DNA of 64,000 bases, from positions 2,797,001 to 2,861,000 of the forward strand of contig NZ_CP151979.1 of assembly GCF_038593265.1 (NCBI RefSeq). The letters are read 5' to 3'. The position numbers and the translations under genes are program-made. How positions within the stretch are numbered: the stretch's first letter is position 1; each line of letters opens with the position of its first letter. Source of the stretch: Ureibacillus sp. FSL W7-1570. Lineage in GTDB: Bacteria; Bacillota; Bacilli; Bacillales_A; Planococcaceae. A model generated the notes under the pieces. It was not told the origin of the DNA and did no database searches. It saw only the letters and a program-made list of their open reading frames with translations. This document shows, one piece after another, positions 33,572 through 43,699 of this stretch.

Positions 33572-34753
33572 TTGGCAAAAGTTCTGGATGCATTTCTTGA
33601 GGAAAACTTGCAGCAATTAAAAAGCCAAGGATTATATAACCGAATTGATGTGTTAGAAGGGGCGAACGGGCCTGTCATTGAAATCAACGGCAAAAGGTTG
33701 ATTAATTTATCATCCAATAATTATTTAGGTTTGGCGACGAATGAGCAACTGAAGAAAGTGGCCAAAGAAGCCATCGACAAATACGGAGTCGGGGCAGGAG
33801 CAGTACGAACGATTAACGGGACCCTCGATTTGCATCAGCAATTGGAAGAAAAGATTGCCGAGTTTAAAGGGACGGAAGCGGCAATCAGCTACCAGTCCGG
33901 TTTCAACTGCAACATGGCTGCCATTTCCGCAGTGATGGATCAGGAAGACTGCATTTTATCGGATCAATTGAATCACGCTTCGATTATTGACGGCTGTCGA
34001 TTATCCAAAGCAAAGATTGTTGTATATACTCATTCTGATATGGATGATTTGCGGAAAAAGGCCAAGGAAGCCGCGGAATCCGGGCGCTACCGGAAGATGA
34101 TGGTCATTACCGATGGCGTTTTTTCAATGGATGGGGATTTGGCGAAGTTACCGGACATTGTAGAAATCGCGAAGGAATTCGATTTGATCACATATGTGGA
34201 TGATGCCCACGGTTCAGGGGTCACCGGGAATGGAAGAGGGACGGTAAAGCATTTCGGATTGGAGAAAGAAATCGATTTTCAGATTGGGACGTTGTCAAAG
34301 GCGATCGGTGTTGTCGGCGGCTATGTGGCAGGGAAGAAAAGGCTGATTGATTGGCTGAAGGTGCGATCCCGTCCATTTCTTTTTTCAACGGCGGTGCCTC
34401 CGGGGGATGTGGCGGCAACCATTGCAGCGATTGATATGTTGATGCAGTCGAAAGAACTGACCGACAAGTTATGGGAGAACGGCAATTATCTTAAAGCGGG
34501 ATTAAAAAAGCTCGGGTTTGATATCGGGAATTCGGAAACGCCGATCACCCCTTGCATCATTGGAGATGAAAAATTGACACAGGCGTTTTCAAAACGTTTA
34601 TTGGAAGAAGGCGTTTATGCAAAAGCCATTGTGTATCCGACCGTACCAAGAGGAACAGGCCGCATCCGCAATATGCCAACCGCCAGCCATACGAAAGAAA
34701 TGCTGGATGAGGCGCTTGCCATCTATGAAAAGGTGGGGAAAGAGCTGTTATAG
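33572..34753 (+). CDS. kbl: glycine C-acetyltransferase (2-amino-3-ketobutyrate CoA ligase)
   Basis: A 393-residue alpha-oxoamine synthase. The substrate loop SSNNYLGL, the DDAHGSG motif and the PLP Lys243 in TLSKAIG are present. It cleaves 2-amino-3-ketobutyrate with CoA to glycine and acetyl-CoA, the second step of threonine degradation; 8-amino-7-oxononanoate synthase is a close relative. The TTG at 33572 is chosen because GGAGGTGGAG precedes it, whereas an upstream GTG has no site. The matching threonine dehydrogenase starts at 63654, far away. A P-loop protein gene follows 38 bases later. Confidence 0.9.
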   Translation: MAKVLDAFLEENLQQLKSQGLYNRIDVLEGANGPVIEINGKRLINLSSNNYLGLATNEQLKKVAKEAIDKYGVGAGAVRTINGTLDLHQQLEEKIAEFKGTEAAISYQSGFNCNMAAISAVMDQEDCILSDQLNHASIIDGCRLSKAKIVVYTHSDMDDLRKKAKEAAESGRYRKMMVITDGVFSMDGDLAKLPDIVEIAKEFDLITYVDDAHGSGVTGNGRGTVKHFGLEKEIDFQIGTLSKAIGVVGGYVAGKKRLIDWLKVRSRPFLFSTAVPPGDVAATIAAIDMLMQSKELTDKLWENGNYLKAGLKKLGFDIGNSETPITPCIIGDEKLTQAFSKRLLEEGVYAKAIVYPTVPRGTGRIRNMPTASHTKEMLDEALAIYEKVGKELL

Positions 34754-34790
34754 GTGTCTGGCACTACAATCACCCGGAAAGGATGATCCA

Positions 34791-35852
34791 TTGAAAGGTT
34801 CCATTACAAAATATTTTGGGCAGGCAATGACCGGACAGGGATGGAAAAATCTATATAAAGACATTGTACGGGAAGCCAAGGAAGTCTATTTTTTGAAAGG
34901 CATCTTCGGCTTCAATGTTTCCAATTTATTAAAAGAAATCGGCTATCATTATGTCAATAAAGGCCATGATATCGAATTTTTCTATGATCCCCTTTTTGAA
35001 AATACCATTCAGGCAACCTTCATCAAAGGCATCGACACTTTATTTCTCCAAAGCTCAAAACCTTCCATTGAACCAACGCAACTTGGCACCCGCGATAAAG
35101 TCATTTCCTTCTATGAATGTTTGGAAGAACCGATCCTCATAAAACATGGCGAACGATTGAAGCAACTTTCCGAGGAAGCCGAAAAATGGCATGATCAATG
35201 TTTTGCTTCTCTTCAACAAGCCATCCGGATTCACGATGATTGGGAAAAAGAGACGCAGGCCCATATGGATTGGAAGGCGTATGAACAGCAACAGGATGAA
35301 TTCTTTGACCAAATATTTGACGGCATGCTTCTCAATAAATCCGGTGTTTTAACCCACCGCTTGTTCGGAACGCTGACGCCGGATGGGGCCAAAGATTTTC
35401 TGCAAAATATTACACGGAATATGGACAGAAGATATTTTATTAAGGGATTGCCAGGGACAGGAAAGTCGACCATGTTGAAACAGTTGGCGCAAGATGCGTT
35501 AAAAAGAGGGTTTGATGTCCAAAAGGTGTGGTGCGGATTAGATTCCAAATCCATCGACATGGTCATTTTGCCGGAGTTGAAGCTTTGCATTTTCGACAGT
35601 ACCGCTCCCCACGAATACTTCCCTGAAGATGGAAGGGAAGGGGATGTCATCTTTGACATTACAAAACATTGCCAACTATCCGATGAAGCCGAGGCGAAAA
35701 TTGAAGAAATTTCAAAGGAATATCGGAAAGCGATTCTCCGTGCGACGAACTACGCCAAATTGTATGCTGAAGCAGAAAAGGAAATCCGCGAAATCATTGA
35801 CCAAGCAACGAACTTTTCAAAATGGAAAAAACAGTCGTCCCTTCTGTTTTAA
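34791..35852 (+). CDS. two-lobed P-loop ATPase-like protein with a degenerate first site
   Basis: A 353-residue protein of the Bacillus PRK06851-type family, which normally has two P-loop domains in tandem. The C-terminal lobe has an intact Walker A (FIKGLPGTGKSTMLKQLA, near residues 215-232) and the conserved VWCGLDSKSIDMVILPEL. The N-terminal lobe has the same layout (KGIFGFNVSNLL, then the paired strand) but has lost the Gly-Lys-Ser/Thr core, so it probably cannot bind ATP. The family's function is unknown. The TTG at 34791 is chosen because AAAGGATG lies about nine bases upstream. It is co-directional with kbl and may share its transcript. Confidence 0.75.
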   Translation: MKGSITKYFGQAMTGQGWKNLYKDIVREAKEVYFLKGIFGFNVSNLLKEIGYHYVNKGHDIEFFYDPLFENTIQATFIKGIDTLFLQSSKPSIEPTQLGTRDKVISFYECLEEPILIKHGERLKQLSEEAEKWHDQCFASLQQAIRIHDDWEKETQAHMDWKAYEQQQDEFFDQIFDGMLLNKSGVLTHRLFGTLTPDGAKDFLQNITRNMDRRYFIKGLPGTGKSTMLKQLAQDALKRGFDVQKVWCGLDSKSIDMVILPELKLCIFDSTAPHEYFPEDGREGDVIFDITKHCQLSDEAEAKIEEISKEYRKAILRATNYAKLYAEAEKEIREIIDQATNFSKWKKQSSLLF

Positions 35853-35856
35853 CATG

Positions 35857-35896
35857 AAAACCCCTTGGATTCTCTTGAGAGGGTCCAAGGGGTTCA
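35857..35896. terminator. terminator hairpin between converging operons
   Basis: Stem AACCCCTTGGA / TCCAAGGGGTT. On the minus strand it ends in GGGGTTTTC, so it best serves the aco operon. Confidence 0.65.
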
Positions 35897-35957
35897 AAGT
35901 CAGGAAAACATGCATCAAACATATATAAAGAGGAAAGGTGAGTGAACCATTTTCTTT

Positions 35958-37178
35958 TTATAGAAGCAGACGATATGGGTCTTGCAAGTAATCGGCGATT
36001 TTTCCCAAAAATTCCGCGGCAGGAGCACCATCGATAATTTGGTGATCGTAAGTTAAACTGAGTGGCAATTTCAATTTCTCCACCACTTCACCATTTTCCA
36101 GTGCCAGTTCTTTTTGGATGGCACCGACACCTAAAATGCCCACTTCCGGTGTATTCAAGATAGGGGTGAAGTATTCGATTTCATAACCGCCCAAGTTTGT
36201 AATCGTAAAAGTCGATCCGCTGTAAAGGCTGCCGTCCAGTGTGCCTTGCCGTGCTTCGGTTGTCACCTTCTTGATGGCAGCGCCAAGTTGGGACAAGGAC
36301 ATGAGATGGGCGTTTTTGACGACGGGAACGACCAAGCCGTCTTCCACCGCCGTGGCCATTCCGATATGCACTTCTTCCACGCGGATATATTCGCCATTAT
36401 GATACCAGGCGTTCATATCCGGCGTATCTTTTAGTGCCAAAACGACCGCTTTTGTCAGAAGGGTATTGATGCTTAGTTCATTATTGTCAAGCGGTTCTTT
36501 CACTTTCGACTTGATATCTTCGCGGAATTTCATCAATTCGGTGATATCCACTTTTCGATGGTTCGTTACTTGGGCAGTTGTTTGGACACTGCGCATCATT
36601 CGTTGGGCAATGGTTTTGCGCAAACCGGCAAGACCGGTACCATATGAAACTGCTGACGCGGATGGAACGCTGTCTGTTGCCGGAGATGCTTTCTCCATAG
36701 AGGCTTGATATCTCAATATATCCAACCGGGTAATTCGCCCGTTGCCACCTGTACCGACAACATTGCGAATATCAATGCCAAGTTCTTTCGCCATCTTGCG
36801 GGCAATTGGCGTAATAAAGATTCTTTCTCCGTCATCTTTTACATTTGATTCCGTTTTTGCAGGTTCATTTGCCACCGGTGTTTTGACGGTTTGTACTTCC
36901 GGTGTGCCGGCTGATGGAGAAGGGGAGCCGATCTGTTCACCAGGTTTTCCGATATACGCGATGGGCGCCTTACTTGGTACGACATCTCCTACTTGAGCGA
37001 CAATTTTAATGATTGTACCGGACTCTGGTGCAACGACTTCACCGGTCAATTTCTCTGAACTGATTTCCGCCACTGCATCACCTGCATGAACTTCATCACC
37101 TTCATTTACAAACCAATGTTCTACTGTACCCTCTGTCATCGTCAAGCCTAGCTTAGGCATCAATATTTCCGTAGCCAT
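35958..37178 (-). CDS. acoC: acetoin dehydrogenase E2 (dihydrolipoamide acetyltransferase)
   Basis: A 406-residue E2 protein. One lipoyl domain (Lys43 in SSEKLTGE), a Pro/Thr-rich linker, a peripheral-subunit-binding domain (TPIARKMAKELGIDIRNV, near residues 125-145) and the catalytic acyltransferase domain with DHQIIDG near the end. It moves the acetyl group from E1 to CoA. A single lipoyl domain and the gene order with acoA/acoB resemble the acetoin rather than the pyruvate complex. GAGAGGGGTG precedes the ATG. Last gene of the operon. Confidence 0.88.
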   Translation of the reverse strand: MATEILMPKLGLTMTEGTVEHWFVNEGDEVHAGDAVAEISSEKLTGEVVAPESGTIIKIVAQVGDVVPSKAPIAYIGKPGEQIGSPSPSAGTPEVQTVKTPVANEPAKTESNVKDDGERIFITPIARKMAKELGIDIRNVVGTGGNGRITRLDILRYQASMEKASPATDSVPSASAVSYGTGLAGLRKTIAQRMMRSVQTTAQVTNHRKVDITELMKFREDIKSKVKEPLDNNELSINTLLTKAVVLALKDTPDMNAWYHNGEYIRVEEVHIGMATAVEDGLVVPVVKNAHLMSLSQLGAAIKKVTTEARQGTLDGSLYSGSTFTITNLGGYEIEYFTPILNTPEVGILGVGAIQKELALENGEVVEKLKLPLSLTYDHQIIDGAPAAEFLGKIADYLQDPYRLLL

Positions 37179-37194
37179 GATGAATCACCCCTCT

Positions 37195-38229
37195 CTATTT
37201 AACTCTCAAGTCATCGATAATTTCTGTCGCTACTGTCAATACTTTATTAGCATCTGGGATATATAATTTTTCAAGATTAGCAGCAAACGGAACAGGTGTG
37301 TTTGGCGCGCATACGCATTTGATCGGTCCATCTAAATAATCAAAGGCTTTGTCTGCTACAACTGAAGCGATATCAGTTGCCGTGTTGTTGTGCGGATTGG
37401 ATTCATCGATGATAATTAAGCGGCCTGTTTTCTTCACAGACTCCAGTACTGTTTCTTCATCCCATGGTGCAACAGTGCGCAAGTCAATGACTTCGACTGA
37501 GATATTGTCCTTTTCTAAAATGTCTGCAACTTCTAAGCCGACGTACAACATTTTTCCGATGGTCACAATTGTCAAATCTTTTCCATCCCGCTTGATGGCA
37601 GCTTTGCCGATTGGGATTGTGTAATATTCTTCCGGTACTTCGCCCTTCATTCCGTACAATGTTTTATCTTCCGAAAAGATGACCAGGTTATCATCTTCAA
37701 TGGCGGAGAGGAGAAGACCTTTTGCGTCATATGGTGTTGCAGGGACAACGACTTTGACGCCTGGAATCGAACCGAACAGTCCGTAGTAGGAGCCAGAGTG
37801 TTGAGCGGCTGCGTTCACTCCAGCACCGTGCATCGTGCGCACCGTCATTGGAACTTTCGCTTTTCCGCCGAACATGTAGCGCATTTTTGAACCTTGTCCA
37901 ATGATGGAGTCAAAGCAAAAGCCGATAAAGTCGCTGAACATTAGCTCGGCTACAGGACGCAAACCGGTTACAGCCATCCCTACAGCTGCGGCCATATAAC
38001 CCATTTCGGATAGCGGCGTATCGATGACCCGTTCACGGCCGTATTTTGGCGCAAGGCCGCGGGTTACGCCCATTACACCGCCCCAAGCATCTTCGTTGGC
38101 CTCTTCCAAATGTTGGACTTCCGCTCCGCCTGCAATATCTTCTCCTAATAAAATGATGTTTTCATCTTTTGCCATTGCTTGATCAAGCGCTTCATTGATT
38201 GCACTCATGAACAATATTTCTCTAGCCAT
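37195..38229 (-). CDS. acoB: acetoin dehydrogenase E1 beta subunit
   Basis: A 344-residue transketolase-like beta subunit: pyrimidine-binding domain with LLGEDIAGG near the N-terminus, then TPLSEMGYMAAAVGMA, and a C-terminal domain with VIDLRTVAPWDEE. With the alpha subunit it forms the TPP-dependent E1 that cleaves acetoin. The acetoin call rests on similarity to AcoB-type sequences and on the operon; a 2-oxoacid substrate cannot be excluded. AAAGGAG lies nine bases before ATG. It is 30 bases after acoA. Confidence 0.88.
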   Translation of the reverse strand: MAREILFMSAINEALDQAMAKDENIILLGEDIAGGAEVQHLEEANEDAWGGVMGVTRGLAPKYGRERVIDTPLSEMGYMAAAVGMAVTGLRPVAELMFSDFIGFCFDSIIGQGSKMRYMFGGKAKVPMTVRTMHGAGVNAAAQHSGSYYGLFGSIPGVKVVVPATPYDAKGLLLSAIEDDNLVIFSEDKTLYGMKGEVPEEYYTIPIGKAAIKRDGKDLTIVTIGKMLYVGLEVADILEKDNISVEVIDLRTVAPWDEETVLESVKKTGRLIIIDESNPHNNTATDIASVVADKAFDYLDGPIKCVCAPNTPVPFAANLEKLYIPDANKVLTVATEIIDDLRVK

Positions 38230-38259
38230 TCTCTATAACTCCTTTCCAAGTTTTTTAGA

Positions 38260-39324
38260 TTAATCCGCAAAAACATCTTGATAGAGTGATTCAGGTGATG
38301 GTTCTGGACTTTTTTTCGCAAATTCAATCGCTTCTTCAATATCGCGAACGGATTCTTCCCTCAATTGATCCAACTCTTCTTCAGTCAATAAGCCGTTTTC
38401 GATGGCGTATTGACGGAATACTTCAAGCGGATCCACTTCCGCCCATTCTTTTTCTTCTCCGCTAGGCGCTTTGTAAGTTTGTTCGTCACCTTCAAAGTGT
38501 CCGTGGTTCCGGTAAGTGACGCATTCTATTAGTGTTGGTCCTTCACCTTTGCGTGCGCGTTCGATTGCTTCGCCGGCCGCTTCATAAACAGCGACAACAT
38601 CTTTTCCGTTCACCCGAACCCCAGGCATATTGTAGGCGGCCGCTCTTTCCGCGATTGTACGGGAAGCGGAAGAATACCATTGTGGAGTGGATTCAGCGAA
38701 AAGGTTATTCTCACATACAAAAATCACTGGCAACTTCCAAATCGATGCCATATTCAAACATTCATGGAATACACCTTCGTTGGCTGCGCCATCACCGAAG
38801 AAGCAAACGGCAACCCGGTCCGTTTTCTTATATTTGTTGCGCATGGCAGCACCTGTTGCCAGTCCGAAACCGCCTCCAACCATTCCGTTGGCGCCTAAAA
38901 TTCCTTTATCCATGTCGGCAATGTGCATGGAACCGCCTTTACCTTTGCAAAGACCTGTGGCTTTCCCAAAGATTTCAGCCATCATTCCTTTTAAATCGCC
39001 GCCTTTGGCAATACAATGCCCGTGTCCTCGGTGGGTGCTTGTTATGTAGTCTTCATCTGTCAGGTGGGCACAAACACCAACAGCAATCGCTTCTTCACCG
39101 GCGTATAAGTGCACAAACCCCGGAATTTCCCCGGCAGCGAAGAAACGTTTTACATTTTCTTCAAAATTGCGGATATCCTCCATGGATTTATACATGGATT
39201 TTGCCTTATCTTTTGTCAACTCCGCAGTATCCGTAGCTGTGCGAATCTCTAAATCCACCAATTCTTTCACCGACGTATCAACACTCGCAAACAATTTAGG
39301 CATGCCTTTTGCTTTTTCCGTCAT
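38260..39324 (-). CDS. acoA: acetoin dehydrogenase E1 alpha subunit
   Basis: A 354-residue TPP-binding alpha subunit. The TPP motif begins at FGDGAANEGVFHE; GKGGSMHIAD and YRNHGHFEGDEQTYK match AcoA-type enzymes, where pyruvate dehydrogenase alpha subunits differ. The N-terminus is extended by about 45 residues. The enzyme removes acetaldehyde from acetoin and passes an acetyl unit to the E2 lipoate. AGGAGG precedes the ATG. Second gene of the operon. Confidence 0.88.
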   Translation of the reverse strand: MTEKAKGMPKLFASVDTSVKELVDLEIRTATDTAELTKDKAKSMYKSMEDIRNFEENVKRFFAAGEIPGFVHLYAGEEAIAVGVCAHLTDEDYITSTHRGHGHCIAKGGDLKGMMAEIFGKATGLCKGKGGSMHIADMDKGILGANGMVGGGFGLATGAAMRNKYKKTDRVAVCFFGDGAANEGVFHECLNMASIWKLPVIFVCENNLFAESTPQWYSSASRTIAERAAAYNMPGVRVNGKDVVAVYEAAGEAIERARKGEGPTLIECVTYRNHGHFEGDEQTYKAPSGEEKEWAEVDPLEVFRQYAIENGLLTEEELDQLREESVRDIEEAIEFAKKSPEPSPESLYQDVFAD

Positions 39325-39344
39325 TCTTGATTCCTCCTTATGAT

Positions 39345-40691
39345 TTATTGATGTTTTAATATTCTTTTGGCTGTATCCTGGATCAACTCAGAAATGGTAG
39401 GGTGGGCGAAGACTGTGTTTGCCAATTCATCAACAGTACCTTCCGCTTCATGGACGGCAAGAATTTGGTGAATCAGGTCCGCCGCATTGGGTCCGACAAT
39501 CACGGCTCCCAATATTTCCCGATATCTCCTTTCGGATATGATTTTGACAAATCCTTCTGTTTCATTGGCGGCAATGGCCCGTCCATTGAATGAAAACGGC
39601 ATTTTTTCGACAATTACGTCATAGCCCTTTTTTCTTGCTTCTTCTTCACTCATCCCGAATTCGGATACTTCCGGTTCGATGAATAGGGGGCGGGGGATGC
39701 TGTATGGCGATACGGGCCTTTCTTTTTTGCCGCTCATGGCTCGGACGGCTTTGATGCCTTCCGCGCTGGCCGCATGGGCAAGAGTATAGCCGCCGATTAG
39801 ATCGCCAACGGCATAAACATGTTTCATGCTTGTTTCATAATATTCATTGACTTTCACAAATTGCTGTTTTTCATCCAACTCAAGTCCCATCGCTTTTGGA
39901 ATCTCAAGGTTTTGTTTTCTCCCCGTTGCCACCAAAAGTTGGTCAAAAGGAATTTCCCCATGGCCGGAAAGGACAACCTTTCCTTTTTTCACTTGCTGTA
40001 TGGATGCTTTTGTGATGATTTTTATTCCTAAGCTTCGAAGCTTTTCTTTTACAATGGCACGGGCTTCCAGATCAACCGTCAGCAATATGTCCGGTGCGGC
40101 TTCGATAATCGTGACATCGGCGCCGAAACTTTTCATGGCATAGGCCAATTCCACACCAATCACACCGCCGCCGATGATGGCCAATTGATTCGGTAATGTT
40201 TCCATGTCAAAAAAGGTGTTCGTCGTCAAATAATCTATATCGCTCAAACCTGGGATGTTCGGGATGAAGGGGGCACCGCCTGTGGCAAGCAACACATTTT
40301 TTCCGTAGTATCGCTCTCCATTCACTTCGAAAATTTTTCCTTCCACGTATTTCGCTTCGCCTGCAATATAATGGATGCCATTCTTTTTAAAGGTCATGTG
40401 AATGCCGGATTGTAAGGTGGAGATAATTTTGTTTTTTCTTTTCACAACGGATGGGAAATCGATTTGATTCACTGTTACGGATAAACCGTTTGCATTAAGG
40501 GCCTGTACGGCGGACAACCAGTGGCTGTATTGCAAATAAGCTTTGGAAGGGATGCAACCCACATTGAGACAGCAGCCGCCAACGGCATTTTTTTCAATCA
40601 CCGCCACTGAATTCCCGAGCTGTGCCGCTTCTTCCGCCGCGACATATCCCCCAGGTCCCGCTCCGATAATGAGTACATCATAAGTTTTCAA
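39345..40691 (-). CDS. acoL: dihydrolipoyl dehydrogenase (E3) of the acetoin operon
   Basis: A 448-residue FAD/NAD disulfide oxidoreductase. It has GAGPGGYVAAEEAAQLG for FAD, the redox-active GGCCLNVGCIPSK, a central NAD-binding IGGGVIGVELA and the C-terminal HAHPT-like FAHPTISELI with the active-site His-Glu pair. It reoxidises E2 lipoamide with NAD+. TTG 40691 starts the protein with AAGGTGATCCC before it. It is promoter-proximal, unlike B. subtilis acoABCL where it is last. A perfect cre palindrome lies upstream. Confidence 0.9.
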   Translation of the reverse strand: MKTYDVLIIGAGPGGYVAAEEAAQLGNSVAVIEKNAVGGCCLNVGCIPSKAYLQYSHWLSAVQALNANGLSVTVNQIDFPSVVKRKNKIISTLQSGIHMTFKKNGIHYIAGEAKYVEGKIFEVNGERYYGKNVLLATGGAPFIPNIPGLSDIDYLTTNTFFDMETLPNQLAIIGGGVIGVELAYAMKSFGADVTIIEAAPDILLTVDLEARAIVKEKLRSLGIKIITKASIQQVKKGKVVLSGHGEIPFDQLLVATGRKQNLEIPKAMGLELDEKQQFVKVNEYYETSMKHVYAVGDLIGGYTLAHAASAEGIKAVRAMSGKKERPVSPYSIPRPLFIEPEVSEFGMSEEEARKKGYDVIVEKMPFSFNGRAIAANETEGFVKIISERRYREILGAVIVGPNAADLIHQILAVHEAEGTVDELANTVFAHPTISELIQDTAKRILKHQ

Positions 40692-40749
40692 GGGATCACC
40701 TTCTTTTTTTTCGTGGGAAGAGTTACATAAGTAAGAATTTTCGGAATAA

Positions 40750-40763
40750 TGAAAACGTTTTCA
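40750..40763. promoter_or_regulatory. cre site (CcpA) of the acetoin operon
   Basis: TGAAAACGTTTTCA is a perfect cre palindrome. On the minus strand it lies just after a TAGACG-17-TACAAT promoter candidate (-10 at 40769-40774), overlapping the expected start, so glucose repression is predicted. Confidence 0.85.
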
Positions 40764-40863
40764 AATCAATTGTAGCGAATTTCAAAATATTCGTCTATAG
40801 ATTTTTTGAAAATTATTGGAACTTTGTTACAAAATATAACAGTTTTTAAGGTTTAATGGGATG

Positions 40864-40908
40864 AAATTTCGGGAAAGGAGAGGGGATAGGGGTATTCCTC
40901 TCCTTCAT
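40864..40908 (-). terminator. stem-loop after clpB
   Basis: Minus-strand stem AAGGAGAGG / CCTCTCCTT. Only a short T stretch follows, so termination may be weak. Confidence 0.5.
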
Positions 40909-40918
40909 TGAAGTGGAA

Positions 40919-43513
40919 TTATATCGGTTCATAATGGAAAACCGGTTCATCATTTTCGATGGAAATGGTAATACGGACATTTTCGCCGATTTGATTGGCG
41001 ATGATATCCCGGGCGAGCGGTGTTTCAATGTGCTGGACGATAAACCGTTGAATTGGACGGGCTCCATAAATTGGATCGTACCCATTCTCCGCGATCCATT
41101 GGATGACCTCCGGAGTTGCGTGCAGAATCATTTTGTTTTCATTTAATCGTTCATTGAGTTCTTTCATCATGATTTCTGCAATCGCTACCATTTGTTCTTT
41201 CACCAATGGGTTGAAAATGATGGTTTCATCGATCCGGTTTAAAAATTCCGGTCTGAAATGGGCCCGCAATTCGTTAATGACCGCTTCCCTTGCTTCAGGT
41301 GTAATGGCACCATAATTATCAATCGAATCCAATAGCAATTTTGATCCGATATTGCTTGTCATAATTAAAATCGTATTTTTAAAATCCACCGTCCGTCCTT
41401 GGGAGTCCGTAAGTCTTCCTTCATCGAGCACTTGCAATAGAATGTTGAAAACATCCGGATGGGCTTTTTCGATTTCATCGAGAACGATGATGGAATGGAG
41501 CCGATGTCGGACCGCCTCCGTCAAGTGGCCCCCTTCGTCATAGCCGGCGTATCCCGGCGGAGGACCGATGAGTTTCGCGACCGCATGTTTTTCCATATAC
41601 TCTGACATGTCCAATCGCACCATATCCAGCTCGGTACCGAACAACACTTTTGCCAGCACTTTGGCCAGTTTTGTCTTGCCGACGCCGGTAGGGCCAAGGA
41701 ACAGGAACGAGCCGGTCGGTTTATTCGGATTTTTAATGCCAGCCCTTGAACGCAAAACGGCATGGGTCACTTTTTTCACCGCTTCATCTTGTCCCACGAT
41801 GTATTGGTGTATTTCGTCCTCCAAATGCAATAGCCGTTCCCGTTCATTTTCCATAACGCCTGTAATTTTGATTCCCGTCAGCCTTTCCACGACGCGCTCG
41901 ATATCTTCGGCGGTCACTACATTATCGATAAAGGTTTTGCTTTGCTTTAATGCCTCCCATTGTTGTTCCAGCTCTTTCAGTCTCTTTTCGGATGCAGGAA
42001 TGTCACCGGTTTCCAATTGAACGATTTGACCGACTTCATTGTTCTTTACCGCTTTTTCGTAAAACTTATGCAATCTTGCCAAATTTCTTTTTTCCCGCTG
42101 CGTGAAATGGAGCATTTCCAGCTCTTTGGCCCATTGCTTTTCCATTTTTTCCTTTTCGGTTTCCAAATTTTTTAGCTGTTGTTCAAATGTATGCCGGTCA
42201 AATGCCGGGTCGGGTTCCAACTCATGCTTATAAAGGGCGATTTTTGCTTGCAAAATTTGTTCGTTGATTTTTTTGATGGAGTGGGGGACTTCATTTAAGG
42301 AAATCCGTTTGACTGCGCTGGCTTCATCCATCAAGTCAATGGCTTTATCCGGCAAATACCGGTCGGTGATGTAGCGTTTCGAAAGTTTGACGGCCGCTTC
42401 GATGGCTTCATCGGTGATAAGGGTTTCGTGATACAATTCATAATCCTCTTTAATGCCCCGCAGAATTACAATGGTTGCTTCAATCGACGGCTCATTGACG
42501 ATTACCCGTTGGAAACGGCGCTCCAATGCTTTGTCTTTTTCGATATATTCCCGATATTCATCTTGCGTGGTTGCGCCAATGCAGCGAAGTTCTCCGCGGG
42601 CAAGCATCGGTTTTAAAATATTGCCGGCATCCATGGAGCCTTCTGTACGTCCTGCACCGACGATCGTGTGGATTTCATCAATGAAGAGGATGATCCGATT
42701 ATTGGATTGTTTCACATCATTTAATACGGCTTTTAATTTTTCCTCAAATTCCCCGCGATATTTGGCTCCTGCGAGAAGGGAACTCATATCGAGATTGTAG
42801 ACGACTTTATCGAGCAAATTATTTGGAACATCTTTGTTTACGATTTTTTGGACCAACCCTTCAACGATGGCGGTTTTCCCGACCCCGGGGCTTCCTATCA
42901 ATATCGCATTATTTTTATTTTTTCTTGTCAAAATGCGGATGATATCGTTGATTTCTTTTTCTCTGCCGACAACCCGGTCCACTTTCCCCTCTATGTATCG
43001 TTGATTCAAATTGACTGCATATTTGTTTAAAGAATCGTATAGCGCTTCCTGGTTGTCGGATGTGACATTTTGCCCGTTTCGCGTTTGATTCAATTTTTCA
43101 TAGATGGATTCTTTTGTGACATGATGTTGGATCAGATATTTTGTGATTGGATTAAAATCTTGTTCAAATAGGGCAATCATCAAATGCTCGACGGAAATAA
43201 ACCGGTCCCGCAGACGTTCCGCTTCGATTTCCGCTTGTTTAAACAGCCTTTTTAGTCGTTGGCTTTCTTTTTCTCCATAAGCGATTTCCGTACCGGTTAA
43301 AGAGGGGATTTTATCCACTTCCTTATTGACGAGTTGGATCAGTTCATCCATATCAATGCTTAATTCCCGGTAAAAGTTATAGGCAAAGTGGTCCGGTTGC
43401 AATAAAGCGGCCCAGAGATGGGGAATATCCAGTTGATAATTCAGTTTCTTTTGGGCAATCTTTTTCGCATTCAGGATTCCTTCTTTTACCGCGATTGTAT
43501 AGTTTGTTGTCAT
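40919..43513 (-). CDS. clpB: ATP-dependent disaggregase/chaperone ClpB
   Basis: An 864-residue Hsp100 protein. A double N-domain (residues 1-150), first AAA+ module with GSPGVGKT and [12 protein letters not shown], a coiled middle domain of about 120 residues, and second AAA+ module with GPTGVGKT and [13 protein letters not shown]. The middle-domain length fits ClpB rather than ClpC. It rescues aggregated proteins with DnaK. The ATG at 43513 is chosen because AAAGGGTGATAAC precedes it. No CtsR heptad repeat or CIRCE was seen in the upstream 190 bases, so heat control is unclear. Single-gene unit. Confidence 0.94.
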   Translation of the reverse strand: MTTNYTIAVKEGILNAKKIAQKKLNYQLDIPHLWAALLQPDHFAYNFYRELSIDMDELIQLVNKEVDKIPSLTGTEIAYGEKESQRLKRLFKQAEIEAERLRDRFISVEHLMIALFEQDFNPITKYLIQHHVTKESIYEKLNQTRNGQNVTSDNQEALYDSLNKYAVNLNQRYIEGKVDRVVGREKEINDIIRILTRKNKNNAILIGSPGVGKTAIVEGLVQKIVNKDVPNNLLDKVVYNLDMSSLLAGAKYRGEFEEKLKAVLNDVKQSNNRIILFIDEIHTIVGAGRTEGSMDAGNILKPMLARGELRCIGATTQDEYREYIEKDKALERRFQRVIVNEPSIEATIVILRGIKEDYELYHETLITDEAIEAAVKLSKRYITDRYLPDKAIDLMDEASAVKRISLNEVPHSIKKINEQILQAKIALYKHELEPDPAFDRHTFEQQLKNLETEKEKMEKQWAKELEMLHFTQREKRNLARLHKFYEKAVKNNEVGQIVQLETGDIPASEKRLKELEQQWEALKQSKTFIDNVVTAEDIERVVERLTGIKITGVMENERERLLHLEDEIHQYIVGQDEAVKKVTHAVLRSRAGIKNPNKPTGSFLFLGPTGVGKTKLAKVLAKVLFGTELDMVRLDMSEYMEKHAVAKLIGPPPGYAGYDEGGHLTEAVRHRLHSIIVLDEIEKAHPDVFNILLQVLDEGRLTDSQGRTVDFKNTILIMTSNIGSKLLLDSIDNYGAITPEAREAVINELRAHFRPEFLNRIDETIIFNPLVKEQMVAIAEIMMKELNERLNENKMILHATPEVIQWIAENGYDPIYGARPIQRFIVQHIETPLARDIIANQIGENVRITISIENDEPVFHYEPI

Positions 43514-43659
43514 GTTATCACCCTTTGCTGTGGAATAGGCAGTCTTTGTAAATCTATCGTAAGCGAAAAATCCTATGAAAATCAATCTTATTTCTGAATT
43601 TTTCGCCAATTCCGTTCAGGAGAGCTTTATGGATGCAGGACAGGCAGAGGGTACAAAAA

Positions 43660-43692
43660 TATTAACCCCTCCGCTTATTCAAAGGGGAGGGG
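43660..43692 (-). terminator. terminator after mtnE
   Basis: Minus-strand stem CCTCCCC/GGAGGGG followed by TTAATATTTTT. Confidence 0.7.
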
Positions 43693-43699
43693 AATGATG

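Noticed and set aside
38532-39236. 234-codon frame opposite acoA
   Set aside because: Antisense shadow of the E1 alpha gene; Arg/His/Leu-rich composition typical of complement translation.
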